Of a stretch of DNA of 64,000 bases, positions 26,921 to 35,450 are shown piece after piece. The notes beneath the pieces are model-generated. The model was not told the DNA's origin. It ran no database searches and was given only the letters and a program-made list of their open reading frames with translations. Position numbers and translations under genes: made by a program. Numbering within the stretch: position 1 is the stretch's first letter; every line of letters starts with the position of its first letter. This DNA is from Paenibacillus roseus (GTDB lineage: Bacteria; Bacillota; Bacilli; Paenibacillales; Paenibacillaceae), in contig NZ_JAELUP010000089.1 in NCBI RefSeq assembly GCF_016424485.1, positions 22,947 through 86,946 of the forward strand. Direction: 5' to 3'.

Positions 26921-28662
26921 AGTTTTTAAGATCCATTCGCTCCCAGATGGTCTTTTTCTTCTCCATTTTGCTCTTGCTTCCGGTGTTAGGCAGTGCCGCG
27001 TATGTGTATTGGACGGTTCAGACGAATCTGCTGCAGTCATATGCCCGCCATCATAATCAGTCTGCGGAAGCGCTGTCGGATGAGATTGCCAAGTGGAGGA
27101 AGGAATACGAGAGTCTAATGCTCCGCATATTTGGTGATCCGCTCGTGCAGCGCTTTCTCAACGTGAAGGAGTGGAAGCAGACGGCCGAGCTTTTTACCCT
27201 GAGCAGTGATGTGCGCAACCGTCTTGTCGCATACGGAGATTCGGGAGAGTTTGCGCGCAGTATTTTTATTATGAATAATGATTACCGAATCTCCGGCAGT
27301 ACGGCGATATCCCCCAAGCTGACGGTAAATCTCATTAACATGACGGAGAAGGTGAATGAAGCGGACGGCTCATCCATCTGGTTTAACGGTTATGATGAGG
27401 GAACGATCGTAATTGCCCGGCATATTATGGATAACCGTTATGATCTGAATCGTAAAATCGGGTACATGTTCATCCTGCTGGACAAGCAGGAAGTGCTGAA
27501 TATGTTCGAGCAGTTTATCTTGGATGAGGGCCAGCAGTTCGCTGTGTTTGACAACGAGCACCAATTGGATATTTCCAGCACTACGAATTGGGACCCCAGA
27601 ATGTTTGTCTCCGGAGTCGGCACTGCGGCAGGGTACTCTGTCTTCCAATCGGGTTCGGACAAATATTCTTATTTCACAATTCACTTGAATGACTGGAATG
27701 TTGCTACCTGGATGCTGGAATCCAAAATCAATGAGCCGATCCGCAATGTATTGATTGCTTTCGCATTTGTCACGTTCACATTGCTGATCTTCACAATTGT
27801 TATGGTGGTCTTCATCTCACACCGGATTACAAGGCCGCTGCAGCAGCTCCAATCGGGAATCAAGCATCTGGGCAGCGGGCAGCAGATTCAGATTCCGATC
27901 CTTCGCAATGACGAAATTGGCCAGGTGGCGAACAAGTTGAATATGATGTCCGATGAAATCGCCGTTCTGATCGAGAAAAACCGCGAGGAACAGGAGAAGC
28001 GGCGCATGTTGGAGCTTCAGACGCTGGAATATCAGATCAATCCGCATTTTTTATATAATACGCTGGATTCCGTGTACATGCTGGCACGAAAATATGGGGA
28101 TTCCAGAATTCGAGATATCGTCACCTCCTTGTCCCGGCTATTCCGCATCGGGTTAAATCAAGGGCAGGAGATCATTTCGGTTGAAGCGGAAGTGATGCAT
28201 GTCAGCCACTACTTAAAGATTCAGGGTATCCGTTTTGAGGAGCAACTGCATTGGGAGATTGATCTGGATGAGGAGGCGGGAAAACAGCATATTATCAAGT
28301 TTCTGCTTCAGCCGCTGGTCGAGAACAGCATTATGCATGGCATTCGCCAACAATGCCGTCAGGGCACGGTGACGGTGCGAGCCGCCATGGACAAGAATAG
28401 GGTGGTGCTTACTGTCAGCGATGATGGGCAAGGAATGACGGCGGAGAGGCTTGCTGAAGTTCGGCGTTCCCTGGAACGGGAGGAAATTGAGGATTCCTGG
28501 TCCGCCTCGACGATGGAAAAGGGGGGCTTCGGGCTGCGTAATGTGCATCAGCGCATTCGGCTTCATTACGGCTCCAGCTACGGAATTGAACTGTCAAGCG
28601 AACTGGGCAAAGGGACGACAGCAGTCATCCGGCTTCCGGTTCAGCAGAAGGCCAAATCATAG
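26917..28662 (+). CDS. YesM-type sensor histidine kinase (cassette 2)
   Basis: A 581-residue membrane kinase: first helix at residues 10-30, extracellular sensor region to about 285, second helix near 290-310, HAMP (RPLQQLQSGIKHLGSGQQ), His_kinase motif LEYQINPHFLYNTLDSVY, and a GHKL ATPase with QPLVENSIMHGI, DDGQGM and GGFGLRNVHQRI. The start is coupled to the regulator stop (ATGA); no independent ribosome binding site is strong. It ends the operon, with a perfect terminator 30 bases downstream. The ligand is unknown, probably the sugar handled by this cassette. Confidence 0.95.
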   Translation: MKFLRSIRSQMVFFFSILLLLPVLGSAAYVYWTVQTNLLQSYARHHNQSAEALSDEIAKWRKEYESLMLRIFGDPLVQRFLNVKEWKQTAELFTLSSDVRNRLVAYGDSGEFARSIFIMNNDYRISGSTAISPKLTVNLINMTEKVNEADGSSIWFNGYDEGTIVIARHIMDNRYDLNRKIGYMFILLDKQEVLNMFEQFILDEGQQFAVFDNEHQLDISSTTNWDPRMFVSGVGTAAGYSVFQSGSDKYSYFTIHLNDWNVATWMLESKINEPIRNVLIAFAFVTFTLLIFTIVMVVFISHRITRPLQQLQSGIKHLGSGQQIQIPILRNDEIGQVANKLNMMSDEIAVLIEKNREEQEKRRMLELQTLEYQINPHFLYNTLDSVYMLARKYGDSRIRDIVTSLSRLFRIGLNQGQEIISVEAEVMHVSHYLKIQGIRFEEQLHWEIDLDEEAGKQHIIKFLLQPLVENSIMHGIRQQCRQGTVTVRAAMDKNRVVLTVSDDGQGMTAERLAEVRRSLEREEIEDSWSASTMEKGGFGLRNVHQRIRLHYGSSYGIELSSELGKGTTAVIRLPVQQKAKS

Positions 28663-28694
28663 TTGCAAGCAAATTTATAAATGGATTGTTAGTC

Positions 28695-28745
28695 AAACGA
28701 AACAGCTTTGCTCGTCGAAAGACGGCAAAGCTGTTTCGTTTCTAT
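28695..28745 (+). terminator. Terminator of ABC cassette 2
   Basis: A perfect 17-bp inverted repeat (28695-28711 against 28725-28741) over a 13-base loop, with T-rich flanks. It lies 33 bases after the kinase stop codon and clearly closes the operon. Confidence 0.9.
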
Positions 28746-29022
28746 TGAAGTGAAACGGTCGCCTTTGTTCAAATATAAGGGATTATAATGTCTTTACAGC
28801 GGTTCTAATCGAAAGTGGCGCGTTCAATTTTGTATAAATTACTTGGTTTTCGCACTAAAATAGTTGGGTTAAAATGGATATCCGATAAGATTAATATGAA
28901 TAGTGAATATATAAATATATCACAAAACAATTAAAAAAATCAAGAAAAAAATGTTGAAAAGACCGGGCAAATATAGTATTCTAGTAATCAGAAGGAAATA
29001 AACTTTAGGAGGAGAAATAAAA
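28746..29022. other. AT-rich leader region ahead of the methionine-rich gene
   Basis: Strongly AT-rich (poly-A runs near 28930-28950). Apart from the promoter at 28954-28982 and the ribosome binding site at 29009, no gene is seen. Confidence 0.5.
28954..28982 (+). promoter_or_regulatory. SigA-type promoter of the methionine-rich gene
   Basis: TTGAAA (28954-28959) and TATTCT (28977-28982) with an ideal 17-base spacer. The -10 box matches only four of six, but the position, about 40 bases ahead of a start codon with an excellent ribosome binding site, supports it. Confidence 0.5.
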
Positions 29023-29244
29023 ATGAACAATATGATGATGTCCACGATGATGATGAACATGTGTATGGAAGAGATGATGTGCAAAATGAAATGTATGAAA
29101 ATGATGATGGACTCTATGATGGAAATGGACACGGATATGGGAATGAGCATGGATACCGATATGATGATGTCCAAAATGCAGGAATGCGATGAAATGATGA
29201 CAATGATGATGACAATGATGAGAGAAATGAAGCAAAAAGCATAA
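29023..29244 (+). CDS. Extremely methionine-rich small protein (34 Met in 73 residues)
   Basis: A 73-residue protein that is 47% methionine (34 of 73) with four cysteines (residues 14, 20, 24, 55) and many Asp, Glu and Lys but almost no other hydrophobic residues. Patterns include MMM triplets, CxxxxxCxxxC and DTDMGMSMDTDMMM near residues 36-49, which recalls the Met motifs of Cu(I)-binding proteins. There is no signal peptide. TAGGAGGAG lies 8 bases before the ATG, the best ribosome binding site in the area, and a promoter is upstream, so I believe it is expressed. The DNA is rich in ATG triplets, so the minus strand reads as a histidine-rich frame, which has no start signals. I recognise no family. 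Copper or silver binding, or a methionine-sulfoxide sink, are inferences. Confidence 0.8.
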   Translation: MNNMMMSTMMMNMCMEEMMCKMKCMKMMMDSMMEMDTDMGMSMDTDMMMSKMQECDEMMTMMMTMMREMKQKA

Positions 29245-29375
29245 AAAGGCCGCTTGCACATGATTATCGCATAGCCGTTCCCGTTCGGGTCGCAAAGGAC
29301 GGGAGAGCATATACGAAATCACGGCAGAGCAGACCTCTGTATGCCAGCAATTCGGCAATAGTTGATATTCCTCAT

Positions 29376-29705
29376 TTACAGTCCTCTTAGTTGTTGCGCA
29401 ACTTGCAGACGCTCCAGCTTGAGATCCCACAGTTTTTCCTTGATGTACTGACTACCTTGGTTTCCCTCATCCTTGAGTCCATGAAGCTGCCCATATAACG
29501 CGAGCAATTCCTGATTAATCTGGTCGAATTTTTGCCAGAGCTTGGTTCTGATTGTCGAGCGAATCAGGCCGTAGATATGAAGTTCTTTTTGCTTCAAGGT
29601 GAAGAGAATTTCCTCCTGCCATGCCTTATCTCCAATTTCGACTGCATAATTATATAAATCCAAATGATCGTCAATCCATCTTTGGGCAATGTGCTTTGAT
29701 GTCAT
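29376..29705 (-). CDS. Hypothetical helical protein
   Basis: A 109-residue soluble, highly helical protein that I do not recognise. Composition is rich in Gln, Leu, Lys and Glu with amphipathic repeats (KFDQINQELLALYGQLHGL, then KEKLWDLKLERLQVAQQLRGL), so a helical bundle or short coiled coil is likely. There is no signal peptide or motif. The start has AAAGGAG eight bases upstream on the minus strand, strong evidence of a real gene. It is convergent with the methionine-rich gene and divergent from the OmpR-type regulator. Possibly a Paenibacillus-specific sporulation or stress protein, but nothing in the sequence proves that. Confidence 0.75.
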   Translation of the reverse strand: MTSKHIAQRWIDDHLDLYNYAVEIGDKAWQEEILFTLKQKELHIYGLIRSTIRTKLWQKFDQINQELLALYGQLHGLKDEGNQGSQYIKEKLWDLKLERLQVAQQLRGL

Positions 29706-29913
29706 AGGACATGCTCCTTTTATCGTATCGATTCAGATCCGTATGTTCAATCTCTTTACCAAGTATTATACTAGGATTTATCGGGAAATCAATACGTTTT
29801 GTGAAAAAAATTAATTTTCGAAAATGCAGTCTGAAACGGTTGTACAAATAACCGGGGCAGGCTGCTGTTTTCGTTCGGCGTATTGCCCGGTCAAAGGACA
29901 GCAATTCCATTAG

Positions 29914-29962
29914 AAAAGCGCAAGTTCTAAGGCTAAATTTGCTGCGGAACTTGCGCTTTTTT
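29914..29962 (+). terminator. Hairpin with T-tail upstream of the OmpR-type regulator
   Basis: AAAAGCGCAAGTTC (29914-29927) pairs perfectly with GAACTTGCGCTTTT (29947-29960) over a 19-base loop, followed by TT. It reads as a plus-strand terminator, yet no plus-strand gene lies upstream until 29244. It may end read-through from the methionine-rich gene or act as a leader attenuator. Confidence 0.75.
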
Positions 29963-29995
29963 CTGCATGGCTGCGGAAGTACAATCAATGCGCAG

Positions 29996-30024
29996 TTGCC
30001 TGAACGGAGGCAAAACTTTAATAT
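29996..30024 (+). promoter_or_regulatory. SigA-type promoter of the OmpR-type two-component genes
   Basis: TTGCCT (29996-30001) and TAATAT (30019-30024) with a 17-base spacer. The -35 box is the left arm of an inverted repeat (TTGCCT with AGGCAA at 30008-30013), a plausible regulator site. Start about 30031, 30 bases ahead of the gene. Confidence 0.55.
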
Positions 30025-30060
30025 AGAGGCTGTGAAACTAAAGCAAAGAGGAGAATCGAG

Positions 30061-30744
30061 ATGACAACGGTGCTGGTCGTTGATGATGAGGCGCATATTC
30101 GGGAACTGGTGCGCTTATATTTGCAGGATGAAGGTATGGATATTGTGGAGAAAGCAAATGGCGAGGAAGCGTGGGAGTATATCAACTCTCATCCGGTCGA
30201 TCTGGTCATACTCGATGTGATGATGCCGAAGATGGACGGCTGGGAGCTATGCAGACGCCTGCGCGACTCTGGAGATATGCCGATATTGATGCTGACAGCC
30301 AAAGGGGAGGCGGGAGATCGCATTAAGGGCTTTACAGTGGGGACAGACGACTATCTGATCAAGCCTTTTGAACCGATGGAGCTGGTCATGCGGGTAAAGG
30401 CGCTGCTCAGACGATACCGCATTTCCGTGTCTAATAGCATTCAGCTTGGGCGAATTTTATTGGATAAACAGAGCTATTTGGTTACATTCAATGATACCGG
30501 AGCAGAGACGTCGCTTCCGCTTAAGGAATTCGAACTGCTCTATATTATGGCCAGTTATCCGGGACAACTGTTTACCAGGGAGATGCTCATTTCTCAAATT
30601 TGGGGTTATGAGTATGAGGGTGATGAGCGGACCGTCGATACTCATATCAAGAGACTGCGCGAGCGGTTTGCCGATTACCAGGATGATTTCAAAATTGCAA
30701 CCTTGCGCGGCCTGGGTTATCGCCTTGAGGTCGGTCATGATTAA
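30061..30744 (+). CDS. OmpR/PhoB-type response regulator
   Basis: A 227-residue response regulator. The receiver has VLVVDDEAH, phospho-Asp52 in DLVILDVMMPKMDG, MLTAKGE and Lys in LIKPFEP. The C-terminal winged helix (about 130-225) includes KEFELLYIMASYPGQLFTRE and ERTVDTHIKRLRERF, then the LRGLGYRLE hallmark. AAGAGGAGA precedes the ATG. Its last codons overlap the kinase start by 8 bases. The pair is followed by an RND pump gene 78 bases downstream, so control of the pump under envelope or antimicrobial stress is a fair inference. Confidence 0.95.
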   Translation: MTTVLVVDDEAHIRELVRLYLQDEGMDIVEKANGEEAWEYINSHPVDLVILDVMMPKMDGWELCRRLRDSGDMPILMLTAKGEAGDRIKGFTVGTDDYLIKPFEPMELVMRVKALLRRYRISVSNSIQLGRILLDKQSYLVTFNDTGAETSLPLKEFELLYIMASYPGQLFTREMLISQIWGYEYEGDERTVDTHIKRLRERFADYQDDFKIATLRGLGYRLEVGHD

Positions 30745-32101
30745 ATCGTTGTATGTGCGCGTCATTCTGGTGTTTCTGGCAGCTGTCATCGGAAGTTTGG
30801 TTCTGACTCTTCTATTATATGGGAAGTTGTATGGCGGCCAGGTTAAAACGGTCATACAGGATAGTCTGATCGAAAGCGGTAAAACCATTATTCAGTCTTA
30901 CGAGCAATCGTATCCCGACAACCTTGAGCCGCTCATCGAAGGAATTAGCGCGTTGCCGATCTATACCCTCAATATTTATGACCAACAAGGTACGCTGCTT
31001 CATCAGAATCTTAGCCACACCGTGCAGCGCATTGCTGTGAATGACCAGCAGGTAGAGCAGGTGCTGAGCGGCGGTGTGTTGCGGGGCAAGGTGCCGGGAC
31101 CCAATCATTCGGAAATTGTCGTGGGTCTTCCCTTTCAGGTGGGAGGCAAATCTTACGCTTTGTTCCTCTCGCCAGAGGCGAGCCACCTGGAACGAATGCT
31201 GACTTATTTTTTTCGGTCCCAGCTTCTATTGGTGCTGCTATTCGGGAGTCTCCTAATTCTGATTGCGGCCGGGTACATCGTCAGACCGCTTCGCCAGCTT
31301 ACACATGCGGCAAGACAGATGGCAAGGGGCGATTTCAGCTTTCGTCTGGAGACGAGAAGACGGGATGAGATCGGAGAACTCGCGCGCAGCTTCAATCTGA
31401 TGGCGAAGGAACTTGGAGCGTTGGAGAAAAGCAGGAAGCAGTTTGTGTCGGATGTTTCGCATGAATTCAAATCGCCGCTTACCTCCATCAAAGGTTTTAC
31501 CCAAGCGCTAAAGCACAAGAAGCTGGATGAAGAAAGCCGGCTGCGCCTGCTCGATATTATGGAGACGGAGACGGACCGCTTGTCCCGGCTAAGCGGCGAT
31601 TTGCTTCAACTGTCGACGCTGGAATATGAACATTTTCAACTGGATACCCGCGTGTTCAGGCTGGATGAGCAGCTGCGAAAAAGTGTGATTGCTTTTGAAC
31701 CGCAATGGTTGGCTAAAAACATTGATGTTGAGCTGCAACTCGCTGACCTCCCTATTCGGGCGGATGAAGACAGGTTGAATCTCGTGTGGACGAATTTGAT
31801 CAGCAATAGCATTAAATTTACCGAACCAGACGGGACAATTCGCATAACGCTGGAGCGGGACAATGATACCGTAAACGTGGAGATTGCCGATACCGGCAGC
31901 GGCATTCCGCAGGATGAGCTGGACCAAATTTTCAAGCCTTTCTATAAAGTGGATCGTTCGAGGGACCGGACAGCCAGCAGCGGAAGCGGCATCGGTCTGT
32001 CTATCGTTAAACGTATTGTAGCGCTGCATGATGGGAATATTAGGGTAACGAGTCAGCTGGGAGAAGGTACGATATTTGTCATCCACCTGCCGTCTGCATA
32101 A
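30737..32101 (+). CDS. Sensor histidine kinase (HisKA, partner of the OmpR-type regulator)
   Basis: A 454-residue membrane kinase: helix at residues 7-29, a 120-residue extracellular region, second helix near 160-180, HAMP (RPLRQLTHAARQMARGDFSF), HisKA H-box VSDVSHEFKSPLTSI with the phospho-His, and a HATPase with NLISNSIKF, IADTGSGIP and SGSGIGLSIVK. It starts at the ATG overlapping the regulator stop (MIKSLYVRV); longer in-frame readings only extend into the regulator gene in another frame. The sensed signal is not apparent. It forms an operon with the regulator. Confidence 0.94.
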   Translation: MIKSLYVRVILVFLAAVIGSLVLTLLLYGKLYGGQVKTVIQDSLIESGKTIIQSYEQSYPDNLEPLIEGISALPIYTLNIYDQQGTLLHQNLSHTVQRIAVNDQQVEQVLSGGVLRGKVPGPNHSEIVVGLPFQVGGKSYALFLSPEASHLERMLTYFFRSQLLLVLLFGSLLILIAAGYIVRPLRQLTHAARQMARGDFSFRLETRRRDEIGELARSFNLMAKELGALEKSRKQFVSDVSHEFKSPLTSIKGFTQALKHKKLDEESRLRLLDIMETETDRLSRLSGDLLQLSTLEYEHFQLDTRVFRLDEQLRKSVIAFEPQWLAKNIDVELQLADLPIRADEDRLNLVWTNLISNSIKFTEPDGTIRITLERDNDTVNVEIADTGSGIPQDELDQIFKPFYKVDRSRDRTASSGSGIGLSIVKRIVALHDGNIRVTSQLGEGTIFVIHLPSA

Positions 32102-32179
32102 ATTTGTAATCCTTCATTCACAGAGGGTTCAAATGAATTGGCTATACTGCATGTACAACTTATAGAGGAGAGAAGCCAA

Positions 32180-35100
32180 TTGAACCAGATTACCCGACTC
32201 AGCCTAAGAAACAGCGCTGCTGTCATCCTGTTGTGTTTGCTGGTATTAGGCTACGGACTATATTCCGCAACTCAGATCAAACAGCAGACATTCCCCGATG
32301 TGGAATTCCCGGCTCTGTTTATTCAGGGCATACAGGCGGGAGCATCGACAGAGGAAATCGAGAGCGGCATTACAGGTCCGATTGAGGACAGCATCATTCG
32401 CCTGAAAAACTATGATTCCATCACAAGCACATCCGCTGAAAATGCCGCCAGTATCGTGCTGCAGTTTCCGTTTGGTACCGATATGGACAAGCGAACAAGT
32501 GAGGTGGAGGGGGCAATCGCCAAGCTGAACCTGCCTGAACAGGCGAAAATAACGGTACAGCGTCTGTCGGCTTCTGCCGCACCAATCTATCAGGCGGCAG
32601 TCTATGCGTCAGATGGCCAAGCGGAAGAATTCTCCAACAAACTTCAAAATGAAATTGTGCCTAAAATGGAAAAGCTGAGCGGCGTAAGCTCGGTCACTCT
32701 GAAAGGCATACCGACTGAGGAACTGCAAATTTCAGTCGACAAGACGAAAGCTGCCGGGTACGGCATTACGTTGAAAGCTATCCAGTCAGCGCTTGCCGGT
32801 CTCGATTATGCGCTGCCGCTAGGCGCTGTTCATGAAGAGGGCGCAACCATTCCCATTCGACTCTCGGGCAAGATAGCTTCGGTAGCCCAAATTGAACAGC
32901 TTCCGCTTGCTCCCGCTGCCCCTGCAGGGGGTGAACATTCATCTGTCCCTCAGCAAGGCGCTGCCTCGACCACAAGCCCGCCTTCTGACGCTGCCGCCAG
33001 GGGAATCAAGCTAGCGGAAATTGCCACGGTAAGCACAGTAACTTCCCAGCAAGAAATCACACGGTTCAACGGGAAGCCCAGCTATGTTGTGGAGGTTATC
33101 AAAAATCAGAATGCGAATACAGCTGAAGTAGCCAATGAGGTAAAAGAACTGCTCACTTATGAACAGGAGAACAGCGGTCTGGAGCTTCATGTGATTATAG
33201 ATCAGGGGAAGGATATTGAGCAGTCCGTATCTTCGCTTGTCAAAGAAGGGCTATTCGGCGCTTTATTTTGCGTGATCATCATCTTCCTGTTCCTGAGAAA
33301 TATCCGGGCGACCCTGATTTCCATTCTTTCTTTGCCGTTGTCCATATTCGCCACCATTGCCGTGCTGAACCAGATGGACTACACGCTTAATATTATGACG
33401 CTCGGCGGAATTGCGGTGTCCATTGGCCGGATTGTGGACGACAGTATCGTCGTCATCGAGAATATTTATCGTTGGCGTCAGGAAAAAGGCGATCAGATGA
33501 GCGGCAAGGAGTTGGCCTGGCACGCCACCAGGGAAGTCATCGGGGCCGTCACCTCTTCCACAGTGGCCACGGTCGTTGTTTTTGCGCCGCTGGCTTTTGT
33601 GAGCGGCATTATCGGGGAGTTTTTTCGTCCCTTTTCGCTCGCGGTCGTTATTTCCATTGTGTCATCGCTGCTTGTCTCGGTCATGCTCATTCCGGTCCTT
33701 GGCGCAGCGTTGTTCAAGCGTGTCAAGCCTCACAAGGAAGGTGCCCGCCTAGCGGATGGATTCGAGCGTCTGCTCCGAGGCGCGCTTAAACGCAAGGGCT
33801 GGGTCATCACGGGCTCTGTACTGCTGCTCGCAGCTTCCTTGAGTATCATTCCACTGCTTGGTGTGACCTTCCTGCCAGCAGATTCCGTTCCAACGGCCTC
33901 GATTAGCCTGACCTTGCCTCCGAGCAGCAGTATGGAGCAGACCGGGAAGATCAGTGAAAAAGCGGAACAGTACGTTGAATCCTTGCCGGGATTGGATACC
34001 GTCCTAGTAGCGGTCGGCGGCGCTTCCGGCAATCCGTTCCTTGGGCAGGGAGCAAAGAACAAGGCGTCTCTTACGGTTCAATTTGTCAAAGGCACGGATA
34101 TGGATGCGGTCATCGAACAGGCCAACCGGGAGCTCCCGAAGATCGTAGCCGCGATTCAAAATGGGGCGGTTGTCCAAATTCGCGAAGGACAGCAGCAGGG
34201 AATGCCTTCGGGCAATAATATTGACATTAATGTGTATTCAACGGACACTAAAGCTTTGGCCCAGGCAGCCCGCCAGATTGAGGATCTGATGAAGCAGGAC
34301 GCGGAGTTGAAGGATATAACCAATTCCATGAATGAGCTGATTCCAAAATGGGAGCTTACGCTCAAAGATAATGCCGAAGGCGTCAGTCCGTACCTGATTA
34401 TGCAAATCGTCGGGGAGCAGCTCCGTCCTGTAGACGGGGGAACCTATACAATTGCAGGCAAAGAACGCCATATAACGATTGGATACCAGCAGCAGATTGC
34501 TGCCCGTGAAGAGTTGGAAAACTTGTTGATCCCGACGAATGCAGGGCTGGTCCGGCTGAAAGATATTGCTGAACTATCCGAGCAAAAGGCGCTGGTCACA
34601 GTTCAGCATAATGAAGGGAAGACGTATGCTCAAGTCAAAGCGTATGTGAAAGGCAGCGACACTGCCACTGTCACCAAGCGCGTGCTCAAGGATATCGACA
34701 GTCTAAGCTTGCCTCAAGGGGTCGAAATCGTAGTCGGAGGCGGTCTGAAAATGATTAAGGAGGGCTTCGTCCAGATGGGCATTGCGATGGCTGCAGCTGT
34801 CGGGCTGGTGTTCCTGGTGTTAAGCGTGACCTTCAGCGGACTGCTTACTCCACTTCTTATCTTATCTTCGTTGCTGTTTATACCGGTTGGCTCGTTAAAC
34901 GCGTTGCTGTTGACTGGACAGGCTTTGTCCATGAGCGCAATGATCGGCATGCTCATGTTGGTCGGCATTGTCGTGACCAATGCCGTTGTGCTGCTAGATA
35001 GGGCGGAGAAGAACCGCCTTGCCGGCGCGGAGCTGAGAGAGGCGATCATCGAGGCTGCGCGCACACGCCTCAGACCGATTCTGATGACGGCGTTCGCCAC

Positions 35101-35281
35101 GATGCTTGCGCTTGTACCGCTAGCCTTGTCAGGCTCATCAACGAGTCTGATATCGGGCAGTCTGGCCATTACAGTGATCGGAGGCTTATTTACCTCAACC
35201 TTGCTGACTCTGATTGTTGTACCGACGTTGTACGAGATAGCCTGGACAAAAAGAACGTTCAAGCGAACCGACAGCATCTAA
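32180..35281 (+). CDS. RND-type efflux pump, SwrC/AcrB-like
   Basis: A 1033-residue membrane transporter of the HAE-RND class with 12 predicted helices: helix 1 at residues 10-28, a large extracellular loop, helices 2-6 (about 355-540), a second large loop, and helices 8-12 at the end. The helix-4 proton-relay segment GGIAVSIGRIVDDSIVVIEN has the expected Asp pair. I choose the TTG at 32180 because GAGGAG lies nine bases before it; a TTG at 32138 has no site. B. subtilis SwrC gives surfactin resistance and self-export. No membrane-fusion-protein gene is adjacent, as is usual for Gram-positive members. It follows the two-component pair on the same strand. A substrate such as a lipopeptide or antimicrobial is inferred. 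Confidence 0.93.
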   Translation: MNQITRLSLRNSAAVILLCLLVLGYGLYSATQIKQQTFPDVEFPALFIQGIQAGASTEEIESGITGPIEDSIIRLKNYDSITSTSAENAASIVLQFPFGTDMDKRTSEVEGAIAKLNLPEQAKITVQRLSASAAPIYQAAVYASDGQAEEFSNKLQNEIVPKMEKLSGVSSVTLKGIPTEELQISVDKTKAAGYGITLKAIQSALAGLDYALPLGAVHEEGATIPIRLSGKIASVAQIEQLPLAPAAPAGGEHSSVPQQGAASTTSPPSDAAARGIKLAEIATVSTVTSQQEITRFNGKPSYVVEVIKNQNANTAEVANEVKELLTYEQENSGLELHVIIDQGKDIEQSVSSLVKEGLFGALFCVIIIFLFLRNIRATLISILSLPLSIFATIAVLNQMDYTLNIMTLGGIAVSIGRIVDDSIVVIENIYRWRQEKGDQMSGKELAWHATREVIGAVTSSTVATVVVFAPLAFVSGIIGEFFRPFSLAVVISIVSSLLVSVMLIPVLGAALFKRVKPHKEGARLADGFERLLRGALKRKGWVITGSVLLLAASLSIIPLLGVTFLPADSVPTASISLTLPPSSSMEQTGKISEKAEQYVESLPGLDTVLVAVGGASGNPFLGQGAKNKASLTVQFVKGTDMDAVIEQANRELPKIVAAIQNGAVVQIREGQQQGMPSGNNIDINVYSTDTKALAQAARQIEDLMKQDAELKDITNSMNELIPKWELTLKDNAEGVSPYLIMQIVGEQLRPVDGGTYTIAGKERHITIGYQQQIAAREELENLLIPTNAGLVRLKDIAELSEQKALVTVQHNEGKTYAQVKAYVKGSDTATVTKRVLKDIDSLSLPQGVEIVVGGGLKMIKEGFVQMGIAMAAAVGLVFLVLSVTFSGLLTPLLILSSLLFIPVGSLNALLLTGQALSMSAMIGMLMLVGIVVTNAVVLLDRAEKNRLAGAELREAIIEAARTRLRPILMTAFATMLALVPLALSGSSTSLISGSLAITVIGGLFTSTLLTLIVVPTLYEIAWTKRTFKRTDSI

Positions 35282-35333
35282 CATCTGGAGACACAGCAAT
35301 GTTCAATCTTTAACTGCATAGAGGAACCGAAAG

Positions 35334-35366
35334 ACGGCCCTGGATCTGTCAGGGGCCGTTTTTTTG
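35334..35366 (+). terminator. Terminator of the RND pump gene
   Basis: ACGGCCCTG (35334-35342) pairs with CAGGGGCCGT (35350-35359) with one bulged base, followed by a run of seven T. Good intrinsic terminator. Confidence 0.88.
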
Positions 35367-35424
35367 ACACATTCTAAGAGTTTTGAGCATATTGACAAAA
35401 AAGAAAAACGGTGAGAGAATGTTA

Positions 35425-35440
35425 CCTAACGACCGTTAGG
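35425..35440 (+). promoter_or_regulatory. TetR-type operator, autoregulatory
   Basis: CCTAACG (35425-35431) and CGTTAGG (35434-35440) form a perfect inverted repeat with a 2-base centre, immediately ahead of and touching the ribosome binding site of the tetR gene. This matches the short palindromes bound by TetR regulators and would let the protein repress itself and the two SMR genes behind it. Confidence 0.75.
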
Positions 35441-35450
35441 AAGGTGATAT

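Noticed and set aside
29005..29430. His-rich minus-strand protein
   Set aside because: No ribosome binding site; composition follows from ATG triplets of the plus-strand gene, which has start signals. Kept only as a question in the findings.
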